Assembly (NCBI GenBank): GCA_965232575.1
Contig: CBDDPZ010000009.1
Coordinates: 930,001 to 994,000, forward strand
Reading direction: 5' to 3'
DNA: 64,000 nt
Origin: Bin5 sp965232575
GTDB lineage: Bacteria; Chloroflexota; Anaerolineae; Caldilineales; Caldilineaceae
The notes under the pieces were generated by a model. The model made no database searches. It worked only from the letters and a program-made list of their open reading frames with translations, and was not told where the DNA came from. Position numbers and translations under genes: made by a program. This document shows, piece after piece, positions 18,020 through 26,695 of the stretch (its first letter is position 1; each line of letters opens with the position of its first letter).

Positions 18020-19012
18020 ATGTCAATGCAATACAGATCTCTTGGTAAACGGGACGACATCCAGGTATCGTCAATTGCTTTGGGATGCTGGCCGTTCTCG
18101 GGCGGCGAGTTCTGGGGCAGCCAGGAAGATGCCGATTCGATCGCGGCGGTCCACGCTGCCCTGGACGCGGGCATCAATTTCTTTGACACTGCAGAAGGGT
18201 ATGTTCGATCAGAAGAGGTGTTGGGCCGCGGGCTAAAGGGTCGGCGGCACGAGGCAGTCATTGCCACCAAAGTGAGCGCAGGCAATCTGGCGCCGGAGGA
18301 CTTAATTGTTGCTTGCGAACGCAGCCTGCGCGCACTGCTGACCGACCATATCGATCTATACCAGATTCACTGGCCCAATTGGGACGTGCCGCTCGCAGAA
18401 ACGGTCGGCGCCCTGGACGCGCTTCAGGAAGAGGGAAAGATTAGGGCCTACGGTGTATGCAATTTTGCCCGTCAGGACCTGTCCGAAATGATCGCTACAG
18501 GCAGATGTGTTTCGGACCAGATGCCGTACAATCTCGTGTGGCGTGTCATCGAGAGGACGGTGCTGCCGCTGTGCCGCGATAACGGCGTCGGAGTCATCTG
18601 CTATAGTCCGCTCGCGCAGGGCGTTCTTACTGGTCGCTACGCCAGTGCTGACGAAGTACCCGAGGGCCTCGCACGAACGCGCCACTATTCCAGCGAGCGA
18701 AAATTCTCGGAGCACGGCGAGCCCGGGCTCGAGGAGGAGCTTTTCGCGGCAGTAGCCGAGATTCGCAAAATCGCCGGTGACCTCGGTGAACCGATGGCGG
18801 CCGTTGCTCTGGCTTGGGCGCGCCAGCAGGCAGGCATCACATCGTTGCTGGTGGGCGCACGCAATGCCGCAGAAGTGCGTCGAAACCTGCCGTCACTTGA
18901 ATTGACACTGGACGAGGACGTCTTGAAGCAGTTGTCTGCGGTAACCGACCCTGTAAAGGACTTCCTGGGAGACAACCTTGATATGTGGTCGGTCCCCTCG
19001 CGCATGCGGTGA
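18020..19012 (+). CDS. Aldo/keto reductase
   Basis: This 330-residue protein has the AKR TIM-barrel signatures: GINFFDTAEGYVRSEEVLG with the catalytic Asp and Tyr, IATKV with the catalytic Lys, and YQIHWPN with the active-site His. The NADP-binding end contains LVGARNAAEV. It probably reduces an aldehyde or ketone on a small molecule or sugar. GGGAGGGA lies just before two in-frame ATGs (18020 and 18026), so either may be used. It is convergent with the phytanoyl-CoA dioxygenase gene, 12 bases apart. Confidence 0.92.
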   Translation: MSMQYRSLGKRDDIQVSSIALGCWPFSGGEFWGSQEDADSIAAVHAALDAGINFFDTAEGYVRSEEVLGRGLKGRRHEAVIATKVSAGNLAPEDLIVACERSLRALLTDHIDLYQIHWPNWDVPLAETVGALDALQEEGKIRAYGVCNFARQDLSEMIATGRCVSDQMPYNLVWRVIERTVLPLCRDNGVGVICYSPLAQGVLTGRYASADEVPEGLARTRHYSSERKFSEHGEPGLEEELFAAVAEIRKIAGDLGEPMAAVALAWARQQAGITSLLVGARNAAEVRRNLPSLELTLDEDVLKQLSAVTDPVKDFLGDNLDMWSVPSRMR

Positions 19013-19024
19013 GCCGAAGGATGG

Positions 19025-19861
19025 TTATTTCTGCGGCTTTCGCTCCATTATTTCGTGGGGCCAGACAATCTCGCGTCGTGGAGGCGTAAGCCGTTCCAGC
19101 AGTTCCGGCGATGGCCGGTAGCCGAATCTGAAAATGCCCCAAGATGGACCGTAACGGTAGACGACGACTCGGCGGTCACCGCGGACCGAGCGGCGGGCGG
19201 AGCCGTGGCAAATCGTATCCACGAATATGAGCGCGTCGCCCGCGTCCATGTATATTTCCTCGGCGCCGATGACGGCGTCGGCCGACCCACCCAGCCCAAT
19301 ACTATGATCGTCGTATTCGGGAGGGGGAAAGTTGGACTTGTGGCTGCCAGGGATCACCATGGTGCCGCCATCGCCGGGGCCGATATCGGTGAGCGCGACG
19401 AGTACGTTCACCTGGCCGCTCATGAAGTGCCCGTTGTGAAACCGGAACTGATTTCGCTTGCTGATGTGATGCCCCCCTGAGTGGATCCCGATCGCTTCAC
19501 CCGGGCCGCGCAGGTTTGCAAAGTTTTCGTCGATAAAGAGGGGCCCATGGTGAAAGTCAAACGAGCCTTCCCCGCCCACAAAGTACTTGACCTTTTCGAA
19601 CCAGGACGGATGGTCAATCAGGTTCTCGAATCCTGGGCCGGCTTCATAGATCTGCTGCAGGTTCAGGCCGTCTGCGCTGCCGTACTGGTGGCCGTGAACG
19701 TATCCCGCCCACTGTCCCACCTCCAAGGGCAGGATGGCGTCGATCTCGGCATTGCAGGCGGCGACTTCTTCGGCCGTAAGGGCGTTTTTCAGCAGCAGAT
19801 ATCCTCGCAGATCAAACAGAAAGATATCGATTTCGCTTAGTTTCTGAGGTTCAGCGCTCAT
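19025..19861 (-). CDS. Phytanoyl-CoA dioxygenase (PhyH) family protein
   Basis: The product has 278 residues and is related to the proteins at 8632 and 60422. It shares the N-terminal FDLRGYLLLKNAL and the core GGTMVIPGSHKSNFP. It has the IHSGGHH stretch, which may carry the first metal His, and CHGSARRSVRGDRRVVVYRYGPS with the distal His and an Arg for 2-oxoglutarate. A clear AGGAG precedes the ATG by about five bases. The protein is closer to the 8632 product than to the 60422 product in these motifs. Substrate unknown. Confidence 0.85.
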   Translation of the reverse strand: MSAEPQKLSEIDIFLFDLRGYLLLKNALTAEEVAACNAEIDAILPLEVGQWAGYVHGHQYGSADGLNLQQIYEAGPGFENLIDHPSWFEKVKYFVGGEGSFDFHHGPLFIDENFANLRGPGEAIGIHSGGHHISKRNQFRFHNGHFMSGQVNVLVALTDIGPGDGGTMVIPGSHKSNFPPPEYDDHSIGLGGSADAVIGAEEIYMDAGDALIFVDTICHGSARRSVRGDRRVVVYRYGPSWGIFRFGYRPSPELLERLTPPRREIVWPHEIMERKPQK

Positions 19862-20036
19862 CTTTTCTCCTGTTAAGAGTCTTGTTCATTTTGGCCGTAT
19901 CTTTGGGTAAGCTACAATGCAGCGCACATTGCCCCGTGTTAAGGAATTATCGTGTCTTCCGATGACGCGGCAATGCTGACCATTATACAATATGGAAGGC
20001 GGACAGGACACCAGGAGGCAGTTCGACAAAACAATC

Positions 20037-20687
20037 ATGGCTCTCTCACCCGATCACCTCGTATACGCCGCACCCGATCTGGACGTAGCAGTTGATGATC
20101 TGACCGAGCGATTCGGCGTACGCCCTTCTGCCGGGGGCAAACATCCTAATGGGACCCACAATGCGCTGCTGGCGCTGAGCAACTCCTGCTATCTGGAGAT
20201 TATTGCCCCGGACCCAGACCAATCGGCCCAGCAGAGCGAAAAGCAACTGGACTTCGGTCTGGATTGGCTGAAGATTCCCAGGTTGGTGACATGGGCTGTG
20301 TTGGCGCCCTCTCTGGAAGAGGTGGCGAGCGCCTCTCAAGCTGCTGGTTACGATCCCGGTGTTGTGGTTGAGGGAGGGCGCATTCGACCAGACGGTGCGC
20401 AGTTGAGCTGGCGCACAACCAAACGACCGGAGACTCGAGAAGGCTGGCCGCCACCAGGGGACGGGATCGTACCATTCTTGATCGAGTGGGGGGCGGACAC
20501 GCCGCATCCTTCTACTACCTCAGCCCAAGGTGTGCGCCTGCTCGAACTCTCTTTGTTTCATCCCCGGCCTGCCGAGGTGCAGCCGATGCTGTCGGCGCTA
20601 CACATTGACATCCTGGTGACCGCAGGCGTTGCTCCGGCGATGAGGGCTCGGCTCGAGACGCCTCTCGGAATCGTTACTCTGGAATAG
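20037..20687 (+). CDS. VOC family protein (glyoxalase-like domain)
   Basis: The product begins PDHLVYAAPDLDVAVDDLTERFG, the usual opening of a glyoxalase-like (PF13468-type) VOC domain. It continues with NALLALSNSCYLEIIAPDP and ends LETPLGIVTLE. At 216 residues it is of normal length. The frame is open from 19992, but a TATACAAT promoter-like element ends just before that ATG, so 20037 is the better start; the AGGAGG at 20013-20018 is somewhat distant from it. VOC proteins of this type bind metals and small molecules; function is unassigned. A strong GC-rich hairpin follows. Confidence 0.8.
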   Translation: MALSPDHLVYAAPDLDVAVDDLTERFGVRPSAGGKHPNGTHNALLALSNSCYLEIIAPDPDQSAQQSEKQLDFGLDWLKIPRLVTWAVLAPSLEEVASASQAAGYDPGVVVEGGRIRPDGAQLSWRTTKRPETREGWPPPGDGIVPFLIEWGADTPHPSTTSAQGVRLLELSLFHPRPAEVQPMLSALHIDILVTAGVAPAMRARLETPLGIVTLE

Positions 20688-20731
20688 TACTGACTAGAAC
20701 TCTCTCCACTGCCAACCTCCGGCAGGGAAAA

Positions 20732-20791
20732 CCGGGGGAACCTCAGGGGTTTCCCAGCAGTTCCCCGGCCCGAAGGTCCCCTCCTTCGGGC
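20732..20791. other. Two adjacent GC-rich hairpins downstream of the VOC gene
   Basis: CCGGGGGAAC (20732-20741) pairs with GTTCCCCGG (20760-20768) with one unpaired G. Directly next to it GCCCGAAGG (20768-20776) and CCTTCGGGC (20783-20791) form a perfect 9-bp stem with a 6-base loop. No U-tract follows, so this is not a standard terminator. It could be a termination or mRNA-stabilising structure for the VOC transcript. Confidence 0.5.
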
Positions 20792-21120
20792 TGTCCAGGC
20801 AAATCGAGCCCGACTTGCTTCCCCTTTCCATTCGCCTGCCCGATTGCCTTCACTTCGTGCCATGGGCCCCCTCCGAACTCTGACTATATTACAGAGTACT
20901 TACATCTCGTCATTAGCCCCTAATGTTCTTCCGATACGTAAGCGGGTCCGGCGGCTGAGAGTCTCGAATTTCCGTGATTCGATATCACGCAGCGAAAAAC
21001 GGCGCCAGGGCCTCATCGTTACAAGATGCCGTTCACGTCTGAATTCCAGACCAGAACATAGTGAAGCGGTTTACTGCGGTCGCTCCTTCTTTCATGAACC
21101 CGCTAGCCCCAAGGATGCCT

Positions 21121-21150
21121 TTGACCAAATTTCGTCAAGTAATGTATACT
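21121..21150 (+). promoter_or_regulatory. Sigma70-type promoter for the tandem membrane-protein genes
   Basis: TTGACC at 21121-21126 and TATACT at 21145-21150 are separated by 18 bases. This is one of the best -35/-10 pairs in the window. Transcription would start about 65 bases before the ATG at 21224. Confidence 0.65.
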
Positions 21151-21223
21151 ATTTGCGTGGGCAACGAAGCATTGAGAAAACTCTTAAGTCTGAACAGGAT
21201 CTTGAGATTTAGAAAGGAGAGAA

Positions 21224-21640
21224 ATGGTCGTGAATAAGATTCTGGGGAATTTCCTAAAGGTTTTGGCCGTAGTGGTCTGGGTCCAATTCCTGGCCATTCT
21301 ATTCTACGACCCAGCGCAGGAAGGAGTGGGATTTCAAATCTGGTCTGTCCTCGACCCTTTGATGGTAATCGCAATACTCGTCACGATCTGGGTTGCTTTC
21401 CGCAGGAAAACAGAAATCGACAGTTCGGAGGAGAACAGCTTGTCCAAGGATTACTTCGAGGCGAACATCGCTCTCTATGGGGGTATTGCCTTGCTTGCTG
21501 CACTCCTCTGGAACTGGATTGGCTCCCGTTGGTCCTACCCCTTAGTAAGCTTTCAATGGTTGTGGATTCTAATTGACCTCACGCTCCCCCTTCTGCTGTT
21601 CTCCACTGGCCGGCGTCTGACCAGAAGCGAAGCTCTGTAA
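21224..21640 (+). CDS. Small four-helix membrane protein, tandem paralogue 1
   Basis: This 138-residue protein has four hydrophobic segments at about 8-28, 40-60, 82-102 and 108-127. It is clearly related along its whole length to the next gene. Shared blocks are WxQFxAI, YDPAxEG, a basic FRRK after helix 2, YFEAN, ALLWNWIGSR and WLWIxID. I do not recognise a named family. A GGAGAG ribosome site lies just upstream, and the promoter at 21121 drives it. The conserved WNWIGSR and FRRK loops are candidates for a functional site. It could be a regulator, transport accessory or stress protein; none is shown. Confidence 0.75.
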   Translation: MVVNKILGNFLKVLAVVVWVQFLAILFYDPAQEGVGFQIWSVLDPLMVIAILVTIWVAFRRKTEIDSSEENSLSKDYFEANIALYGGIALLAALLWNWIGSRWSYPLVSFQWLWILIDLTLPLLLFSTGRRLTRSEAL

Positions 21641-21897
21641 CAGTACACGAAGCTGACTTCAGCACGGTTGAGAGGAAACGCCTTCAGAGCATGTTAAGGT
21701 AAGAGGAAGTCAGTGAAACGTGCTTCCAATTTGCTTCGAGTGCAGGAAAGAGTTAGGAAACTGGAAAACTGAACGAACTACCAGTTAAGGCGCTGTCACA
21801 ACGCAACCGCACTCATTTTTCCCCGAATCCCCTGACAGAGCGGTTGCTGTAAGACGGTTGTTTAGCCGAGAGTCCGTGTTACGGGAGGGATTTCGTC

Positions 21898-22320
21898 ATG
21901 AAGAAAATCGTGGGAATTGCCATGCAGGTCTTCGCCGTAGCGTTCTGGATTCAGTTTGTCGCCATTCAACTGTACGATCCAGCCTCCGAGGGAATCGGCT
22001 CGTTGATCTGGACGATCTTTGATCCATTTGTGGCAGCGGGAGCACTGATATCCATCTATATTGGATTCCGCAGAAAGCAGGATGTCGACAACGCCCATGA
22101 ACAGGGACTTACCAAGGAATACTTTGAGGCAAACGTAACACTATACGGAGCCATCATCCTCTTGCACGCCCTCCTATGGAACTGGATCGGTTCCCGTTTG
22201 ATCGAACCGGAGATGAGCCTCCACTGGTTATGGATATTTATCGACATCTCTGTACCTTTACTCCTTTTTCCAGTGGGCCGTCACCTCGCCAAAAGCGCTG
22301 TTTCAGAACAGAGCGTCTGA
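21898..22320 (+). CDS. Small four-helix membrane protein, tandem paralogue 2
   Basis: This 140-residue protein is the paralogue of the one at 21224. It has the same four-helix plan and the same conserved blocks (YDPASEGIG, FRRKQD, KEYFEAN, ALLWNWIGSR, LHWLWIFIDI). Divergence is spread across the helices, so the duplication is not recent. A GGGAGGGA precedes the ATG by about seven bases. It lies 257 bases after its partner, and a strong terminator follows at 22391, so the two form a self-contained unit. Function unknown. Confidence 0.75.
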   Translation: MKKIVGIAMQVFAVAFWIQFVAIQLYDPASEGIGSLIWTIFDPFVAAGALISIYIGFRRKQDVDNAHEQGLTKEYFEANVTLYGAIILLHALLWNWIGSRLIEPEMSLHWLWIFIDISVPLLLFPVGRHLAKSAVSEQSV

Positions 22321-22390
22321 GTTTGTCCGGTACTGCGGCCATGAAGAAAGGGGCTGATACTTAGCCGTTACTCCAATTTGACTCTGAATT

Positions 22391-22431
22391 GGCAGGCTGC
22401 CAAGGGCTTGGGGCCTGCCTTCTCTTTTCTC
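22391..22431 (+). terminator. Rho-independent terminator after the tandem membrane-protein genes
   Basis: GGCAGGC (22391-22397) pairs with GCCTGCC (22413-22419), and CCAAG (22400-22404) with CTTGG (22407-22411) inside it. The T-rich tail TTCTCTTTTCT follows directly. Confidence 0.72.
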
Positions 22432-22584
22432 TATGTTCTTCTCGCCTTCGATGAATGCCCGAGTTGTCCAGATTTCCGGGGCAAGACCTACACATTTGCG
22501 CTTGGAATCCCCTTTGGAATCCCCTATTGATGGGAATGCCCAATGACAGAGGTCGGATTTTGTGTCAATTGGCACATGCCAAGG

Positions 22585-22615
22585 GTTGATTCTTTGTGCC
22601 GAACTGTGGTACACT
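22585..22615 (+). promoter_or_regulatory. Putative promoter for the PFOR operon
   Basis: TTGATT at 22585-22590 and TACACT at 22610-22615 are 19 bases apart, and the -10 is preceded by TGG, giving an extended -10. Transcription would begin about 75 bases before the ATG at 22697. Confidence 0.45.
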
Positions 22616-22696
22616 ATGCTAAATGGACGGATTAGACTGATGCGGTTCTTGAATCCGCCCCTATTTTGCACGTCTTTTGGCATCAGGAGGATGACC

Positions 22697-24727
22697 ATGG
22701 CAGACACAAATAACCTTTCCGGTTCTTCTGAGAAACTCTCAGACAACCTGAACGGGCATGTGCCGTACCCGGGTATCCCAACGACGACAGACGGAGCCGG
22801 CTCGGTTGTCTGGGCCGAGACACACATAACTCAGGCCGCCTGCGCCTACCCGATCACTTCTTCAACAACGATGGGCGGCGGTTATGGAGCGGCCGTTTCC
22901 AATGGCGCCCGCAACCTGTGGGGCGATGAACTGATGTTCCTAGAGCCGGAGTCGGAACACAGCGCGGCTGCCGCTTGTGAGGGATTCGCTGTCGCCGGCG
23001 GCCGGGTCAGCAACTACACATCTGGCCAAGGGCTCATTCTGATGCACGAAGTGTTGTACACGATTTCCGGAAAACGCCTGCCGGTCGTCTTTCACATTGG
23101 CGCCCGCGCGCTAACCAGTCACAGCCTGAATGTCCACGCCGGCCACGACGATGTCATGTCGGTGTCCGATTCAGGTTGGGGCATACTCTTCGGGCGAACC
23201 GCTCAGGAGTCTGGTGACCTGGCGCTGATTGCACGCCGCGCTGCAGAAGACAGCCGCACGCCCTTCTTCAATGTCCAAGATGGCTTTCTCACTACGCACA
23301 CTGTAGAGGATGTTCTACTCTGTGAACCGGATATGATGAAGGAGTATATCGGAAAGCCCGAAGACAAACTGGTCAATCTGTTCAACCCGTACAATCCAGT
23401 TATGACCGGGGTCGTTCAGAACCAGGACAGCTATATGAAGGGCAAAATTGCACAGCGTGAATACTATTCTCAAGTTGGAGACGCCGTGCAAAACGCGATG
23501 GACGAGTTTTACCGACTGACTGGCCGCCGCTACCAGATGCTGGACACTTACCGCATGGAAGACGCCGACTATGCAATCGTTGGCATGGGCTGCATGATTG
23601 AAACAGCGAAGGCGACCGTCGATTACATCCGTCGCGAAGAAGGGATTAAAGTCGGCGTAGTCCATATCACCTGTTACCGGCCCTTCCCTAGCCGGGAGAT
23701 CGTGGAGGCCCTGAAGCATCTGCGGGGCTTCACTGTACTGGAGCGGATGGACGACCCAATTGCGCCCAACAATCCGGTAACTAATGATATCAAGGCCGCT
23801 TTTGCCGACGCTTATACCGGCAGCCCCGGCTTCGCTGCCATTGACGACATCCCGACGATTTTCAGCGGCTCGGCAGGTCTGGGCAGTCGCGATGTACGGC
23901 CGGGCCACTTTATTTCAATCGCCCGCAATATGGTGGAGGAAGGCCCCCGCTTCTTTGTCGTCGGCATCAAACATGACCTCGCGCTGCCGATGAACGGAGA
24001 CCCGGATGTTCGTCCTCGAGGCGCGTTTTCGATGCGCGGTCACTCGGTCGGCGGCTACGGATCTGTCACCACCAACAAAGTTATCGCCACGATTGCGGGT
24101 GACATTTTTGGCAAGAAGGTGCAGGCCTATCCCAAATACGGTTCAGAGAAGAAGGGCCTGCCCACTACTTACTACTTGACGGTAGCAGATGAGCCTATCC
24201 TGACCCATTGCGAGCTCAACAACGTCGAGTTCGTGCCAATGAACGACATAAACGCCTTCTTTACAAGCAACCCTCTGGCTGGGATTCAGCAGGGAGGCAC
24301 GCTCTTCGTACAGACGAACAAGTCCACTCCGGAAGATGTGTGGGCTAATGTGCCGCCAAAGTCGAAAGATTTGATTCGCGAGAAGAACCTGCGAGTCGTT
24401 GCCGCGGACGGCGCAAAGATCGCCCGTGAAGAGGCGCCGGTTGCCGATCTCGAAGTGCGTATGCAGGGTATCGTGCTGCTGGGAATCTTCCTGAGAGTGA
24501 CGCCTTTTGCAGGCGACGCGAATCTCAATGATGATGATGTAATGGAACGTTCAGAACAGGCGCTGCGCAAGTACTTTGGCAAGCGAGGCGAGGCGGTTGT
24601 CCAGGCCAATATGCGCTGTGTAAGACGCGGCTACGAAGAGGCTTTCGCGATTCCGCCTGAAATTATCGCACAGGACATTACCTCGCCGGTCCTCGTGCCC
24701 GGCGCAGAGATTACACTGTTTAGTTAA
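22697..24727 (+). CDS. Pyruvate:ferredoxin oxidoreductase-type 2-oxoacid oxidoreductase, alpha-gamma subunit
   Basis: The product (676 residues) corresponds to domains I-III of NifJ-type enzymes. Domain I has YPITSSTTMG (about 51-60) and ENHS-like EHSAAAACEG. Domain II has GMGCMIETAKATVDY and YRPFPSREI. The C-terminal gamma domain starts near GHSVGGYGSVTTNKV. The start at 22697 is chosen because AGGAGG lies six bases before it; two upstream in-frame ATGs fit less well. With the beta subunit 57 bases downstream it should oxidise pyruvate (or a related 2-oxoacid) to acetyl-CoA and reduce ferredoxin. The split between two genes is unlike the single-chain NifJ. Confidence 0.9.
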   Translation: MADTNNLSGSSEKLSDNLNGHVPYPGIPTTTDGAGSVVWAETHITQAACAYPITSSTTMGGGYGAAVSNGARNLWGDELMFLEPESEHSAAAACEGFAVAGGRVSNYTSGQGLILMHEVLYTISGKRLPVVFHIGARALTSHSLNVHAGHDDVMSVSDSGWGILFGRTAQESGDLALIARRAAEDSRTPFFNVQDGFLTTHTVEDVLLCEPDMMKEYIGKPEDKLVNLFNPYNPVMTGVVQNQDSYMKGKIAQREYYSQVGDAVQNAMDEFYRLTGRRYQMLDTYRMEDADYAIVGMGCMIETAKATVDYIRREEGIKVGVVHITCYRPFPSREIVEALKHLRGFTVLERMDDPIAPNNPVTNDIKAAFADAYTGSPGFAAIDDIPTIFSGSAGLGSRDVRPGHFISIARNMVEEGPRFFVVGIKHDLALPMNGDPDVRPRGAFSMRGHSVGGYGSVTTNKVIATIAGDIFGKKVQAYPKYGSEKKGLPTTYYLTVADEPILTHCELNNVEFVPMNDINAFFTSNPLAGIQQGGTLFVQTNKSTPEDVWANVPPKSKDLIREKNLRVVAADGAKIAREEAPVADLEVRMQGIVLLGIFLRVTPFAGDANLNDDDVMERSEQALRKYFGKRGEAVVQANMRCVRRGYEEAFAIPPEIIAQDITSPVLVPGAEITLFS

Positions 24728-24784
24728 TCGATTCCCGGAATCAGCGTCACCGGTTTTCTATCTACCCGAAAGGCGGCAACTCCT

Positions 24785-26470
24785 ATGGGTGTTACAGTCA
24801 ATACATTCGACATCCGCAATTTGACCCGAACTTCGAACGGCCACGACGCGGAGGCAATTACTGAGGACCACGCCGAGAATGCGGTTGACGGCTCCAACGG
24901 TTATGGCAACGGCTTCGATTCGATGGTCGTAGATGCCCACGACTTTTTTGAAAGGGTGGTTCAGGAGTACAACGAGGGGCCGGGGCCTGAGTCGCTCGAG
25001 GCGGACGTAGGCGTGGCCCGCTCCGTTATTCCGGCGGGGACAGGCGCTTATCGCGACTTCAGCTACATTGCGCCGGAGATTCCTGAATACATTCAGGAGA
25101 ACTGCACCGGCTGCATGAGCTGCGTCACCCAGTGCCCGGATACCGCCATTCTGGGCAAGGTCGTGACCGATGACGAACTGACCGCGGCGCTGGATGACAT
25201 TGAAAACGACGCCGAGCGCAGCTTTATGTCAATGCAGTTCGCCGAGACCAACAAATTCTACAAAGTTCCGGCGAAAAGGAAGAAGACACCCGGAAAATTC
25301 GGCATTTTCATCGATCCCACCAAGTGCAAGGGGTGCGCTGAATGTGTCGAGGCCTGCGATGACCTCGGTTACCATGCCCTGAAGATGATCGAAAAGGAAG
25401 ATACGACAGTTCCCATCTACCAAAAGAGCATCGACTTTTTCCGCAAGCTGCCTCCGACGCCGCAGGAATTCATCAACGAGCGCGTCGCCGTCGACATGAT
25501 GCTGGCCGAGCAGAGTATGCTTTATGTCGGCGGGGCCGGCTCTTGCGCCGGTTGCGGAGAAGCGACCGCAATCCGCATGTGGCTGGCCGCCCTCGGCTAC
25601 AAATACGGCTCCGAGAATATTGGTATCGCTGCAAGCACAGGCTGCAACACAGTCTACGGCAGCACTTATCCTTATAACCCCTACATCGTTCCCTGGAGCA
25701 ACTCGCTCTTTGAAGACGGTCCCACCTTCGCCATGGGTCTCCGCATGCGCTGGGACCAACTCGGCTGGCAGGACAAGCAGCTGTGGGTCATGGGCGGCGA
25801 CGGCGCCATGCTCGACATCGGCTTTCAGGCGCTCAGCCGAATGTTGGCCAGCGGCATGAACATTAAAGTTCTCGTGCTGGATACGCAGGTCTATTCCAAC
25901 ACGGGCGGCCAGACCAGCACTGCATCTTTCACAGGGCAGGACTCCAAAATGTACTCCCATGGCAAAGTCCATGCCGGTAAACAGGAGATGCGCAAAGAGC
26001 TGGGCCGCATCGCTATGATGCATCCGAACACGTATGTATCGCAGACGGTACAGGCCGTCCCCAACCACTTTTACAAGTCGATACTGGAAGCGGCCGAATT
26101 CGAAGGGCCGGCGATCGTCAATGTGTTCACCACTTGCCAGCCTGAGCATGGCGTTGCCGACAATATGGCCCGCCATCAGGCGAAGCTGGCGGTAGACAGC
26201 CGCGCCTTCCCGATGTTCGTCTATGACCCTCGCAAGGGCGAAACGATTCGCGAGCGCCTCAGTCTTCAAGGGAACCCGGCGGTGAAGGAAGACTGGTACA
26301 CGATCAAGAAGACCGGCGAAACGATCGATTTCATCACTTTTGCCCGTTCGGAAGGCCGCTTCAGTAAGCAGTTCGACAAAGAGGGCAACCCGTCGGAGGT
26401 CCTGATGGCAGCCCAAGCCGACCGGCTTGCGAACTGGCATCTGCTGCAGGAAATGGCTGGAATTCGCTAA
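24785..26470 (+). CDS. Pyruvate:ferredoxin oxidoreductase-type beta subunit (2x4Fe-4S plus TPP domain)
   Basis: The 561-residue product carries the remaining NifJ domains. A ferredoxin-like domain has Cys107/110/113/117 and Cys181/184/187/191. The TPP domain has Cys254 and Cys257 in CAGCGE, Cys287 in STGCNT and Cys451 in TTCQPEHG, the four ligands of the proximal cluster. The TPP/Mg motif is GDGAML (338-343) with SNTGGQ at 371-376. All ligands needed for three 4Fe-4S clusters are present, so the enzyme looks intact. The first 100 residues are an extension with no motif. A terminator at 26586 ends the unit. Confidence 0.92.
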   Translation: MGVTVNTFDIRNLTRTSNGHDAEAITEDHAENAVDGSNGYGNGFDSMVVDAHDFFERVVQEYNEGPGPESLEADVGVARSVIPAGTGAYRDFSYIAPEIPEYIQENCTGCMSCVTQCPDTAILGKVVTDDELTAALDDIENDAERSFMSMQFAETNKFYKVPAKRKKTPGKFGIFIDPTKCKGCAECVEACDDLGYHALKMIEKEDTTVPIYQKSIDFFRKLPPTPQEFINERVAVDMMLAEQSMLYVGGAGSCAGCGEATAIRMWLAALGYKYGSENIGIAASTGCNTVYGSTYPYNPYIVPWSNSLFEDGPTFAMGLRMRWDQLGWQDKQLWVMGGDGAMLDIGFQALSRMLASGMNIKVLVLDTQVYSNTGGQTSTASFTGQDSKMYSHGKVHAGKQEMRKELGRIAMMHPNTYVSQTVQAVPNHFYKSILEAAEFEGPAIVNVFTTCQPEHGVADNMARHQAKLAVDSRAFPMFVYDPRKGETIRERLSLQGNPAVKEDWYTIKKTGETIDFITFARSEGRFSKQFDKEGNPSEVLMAAQADRLANWHLLQEMAGIR

Positions 26471-26585
26471 GCCATGTCTGCTCAAACGAAGGTAGAGAGT
26501 TTCAAGGCACGCGAGAGGAATTAGAGAGCAAGATTAGGATCTCTGTGCCGAGAATCGCGTTTCCAGACAAAGAATGCTAAGTAAC

Positions 26586-26615
26586 GGGGTGCGGCAACGC
26601 ACTCCTTTTATTTTT
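26586..26615 (+). terminator. Rho-independent terminator after the PFOR genes
   Basis: GGGGTGCG (26586-26593) and CGCACTCC (26598-26605) form an 8-bp stem with one G-U pair and a GCAA tetraloop. TTTTATTTTT follows at 26606-26615. It separates the PFOR unit from the pyruvate dehydrogenase genes. Confidence 0.8.
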
Positions 26616-26695
26616 GGCAGAATGACTCCAGAGCCATTTGCTCGAAAGACAAAAGGGAGCTTGGACATTTCTGCAATAGACAAGGATTATCCGGA

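Larger units (their letters stand above)
20688..21223. other. 536-base intergenic region with hairpins and a promoter
   Basis: The left part has the GC-rich paired structure at 20732-20791. The right part holds the promoter at 21121-21150 and a GGAGAG ribosome site. No convincing protein-coding frame is present between them. Confidence 0.5.

Noticed and set aside
25229..26485. 418-codon antisense frame over the PFOR beta gene
   Set aside because: The plus-strand product has all iron-sulfur and TPP motifs; the antisense product has none.
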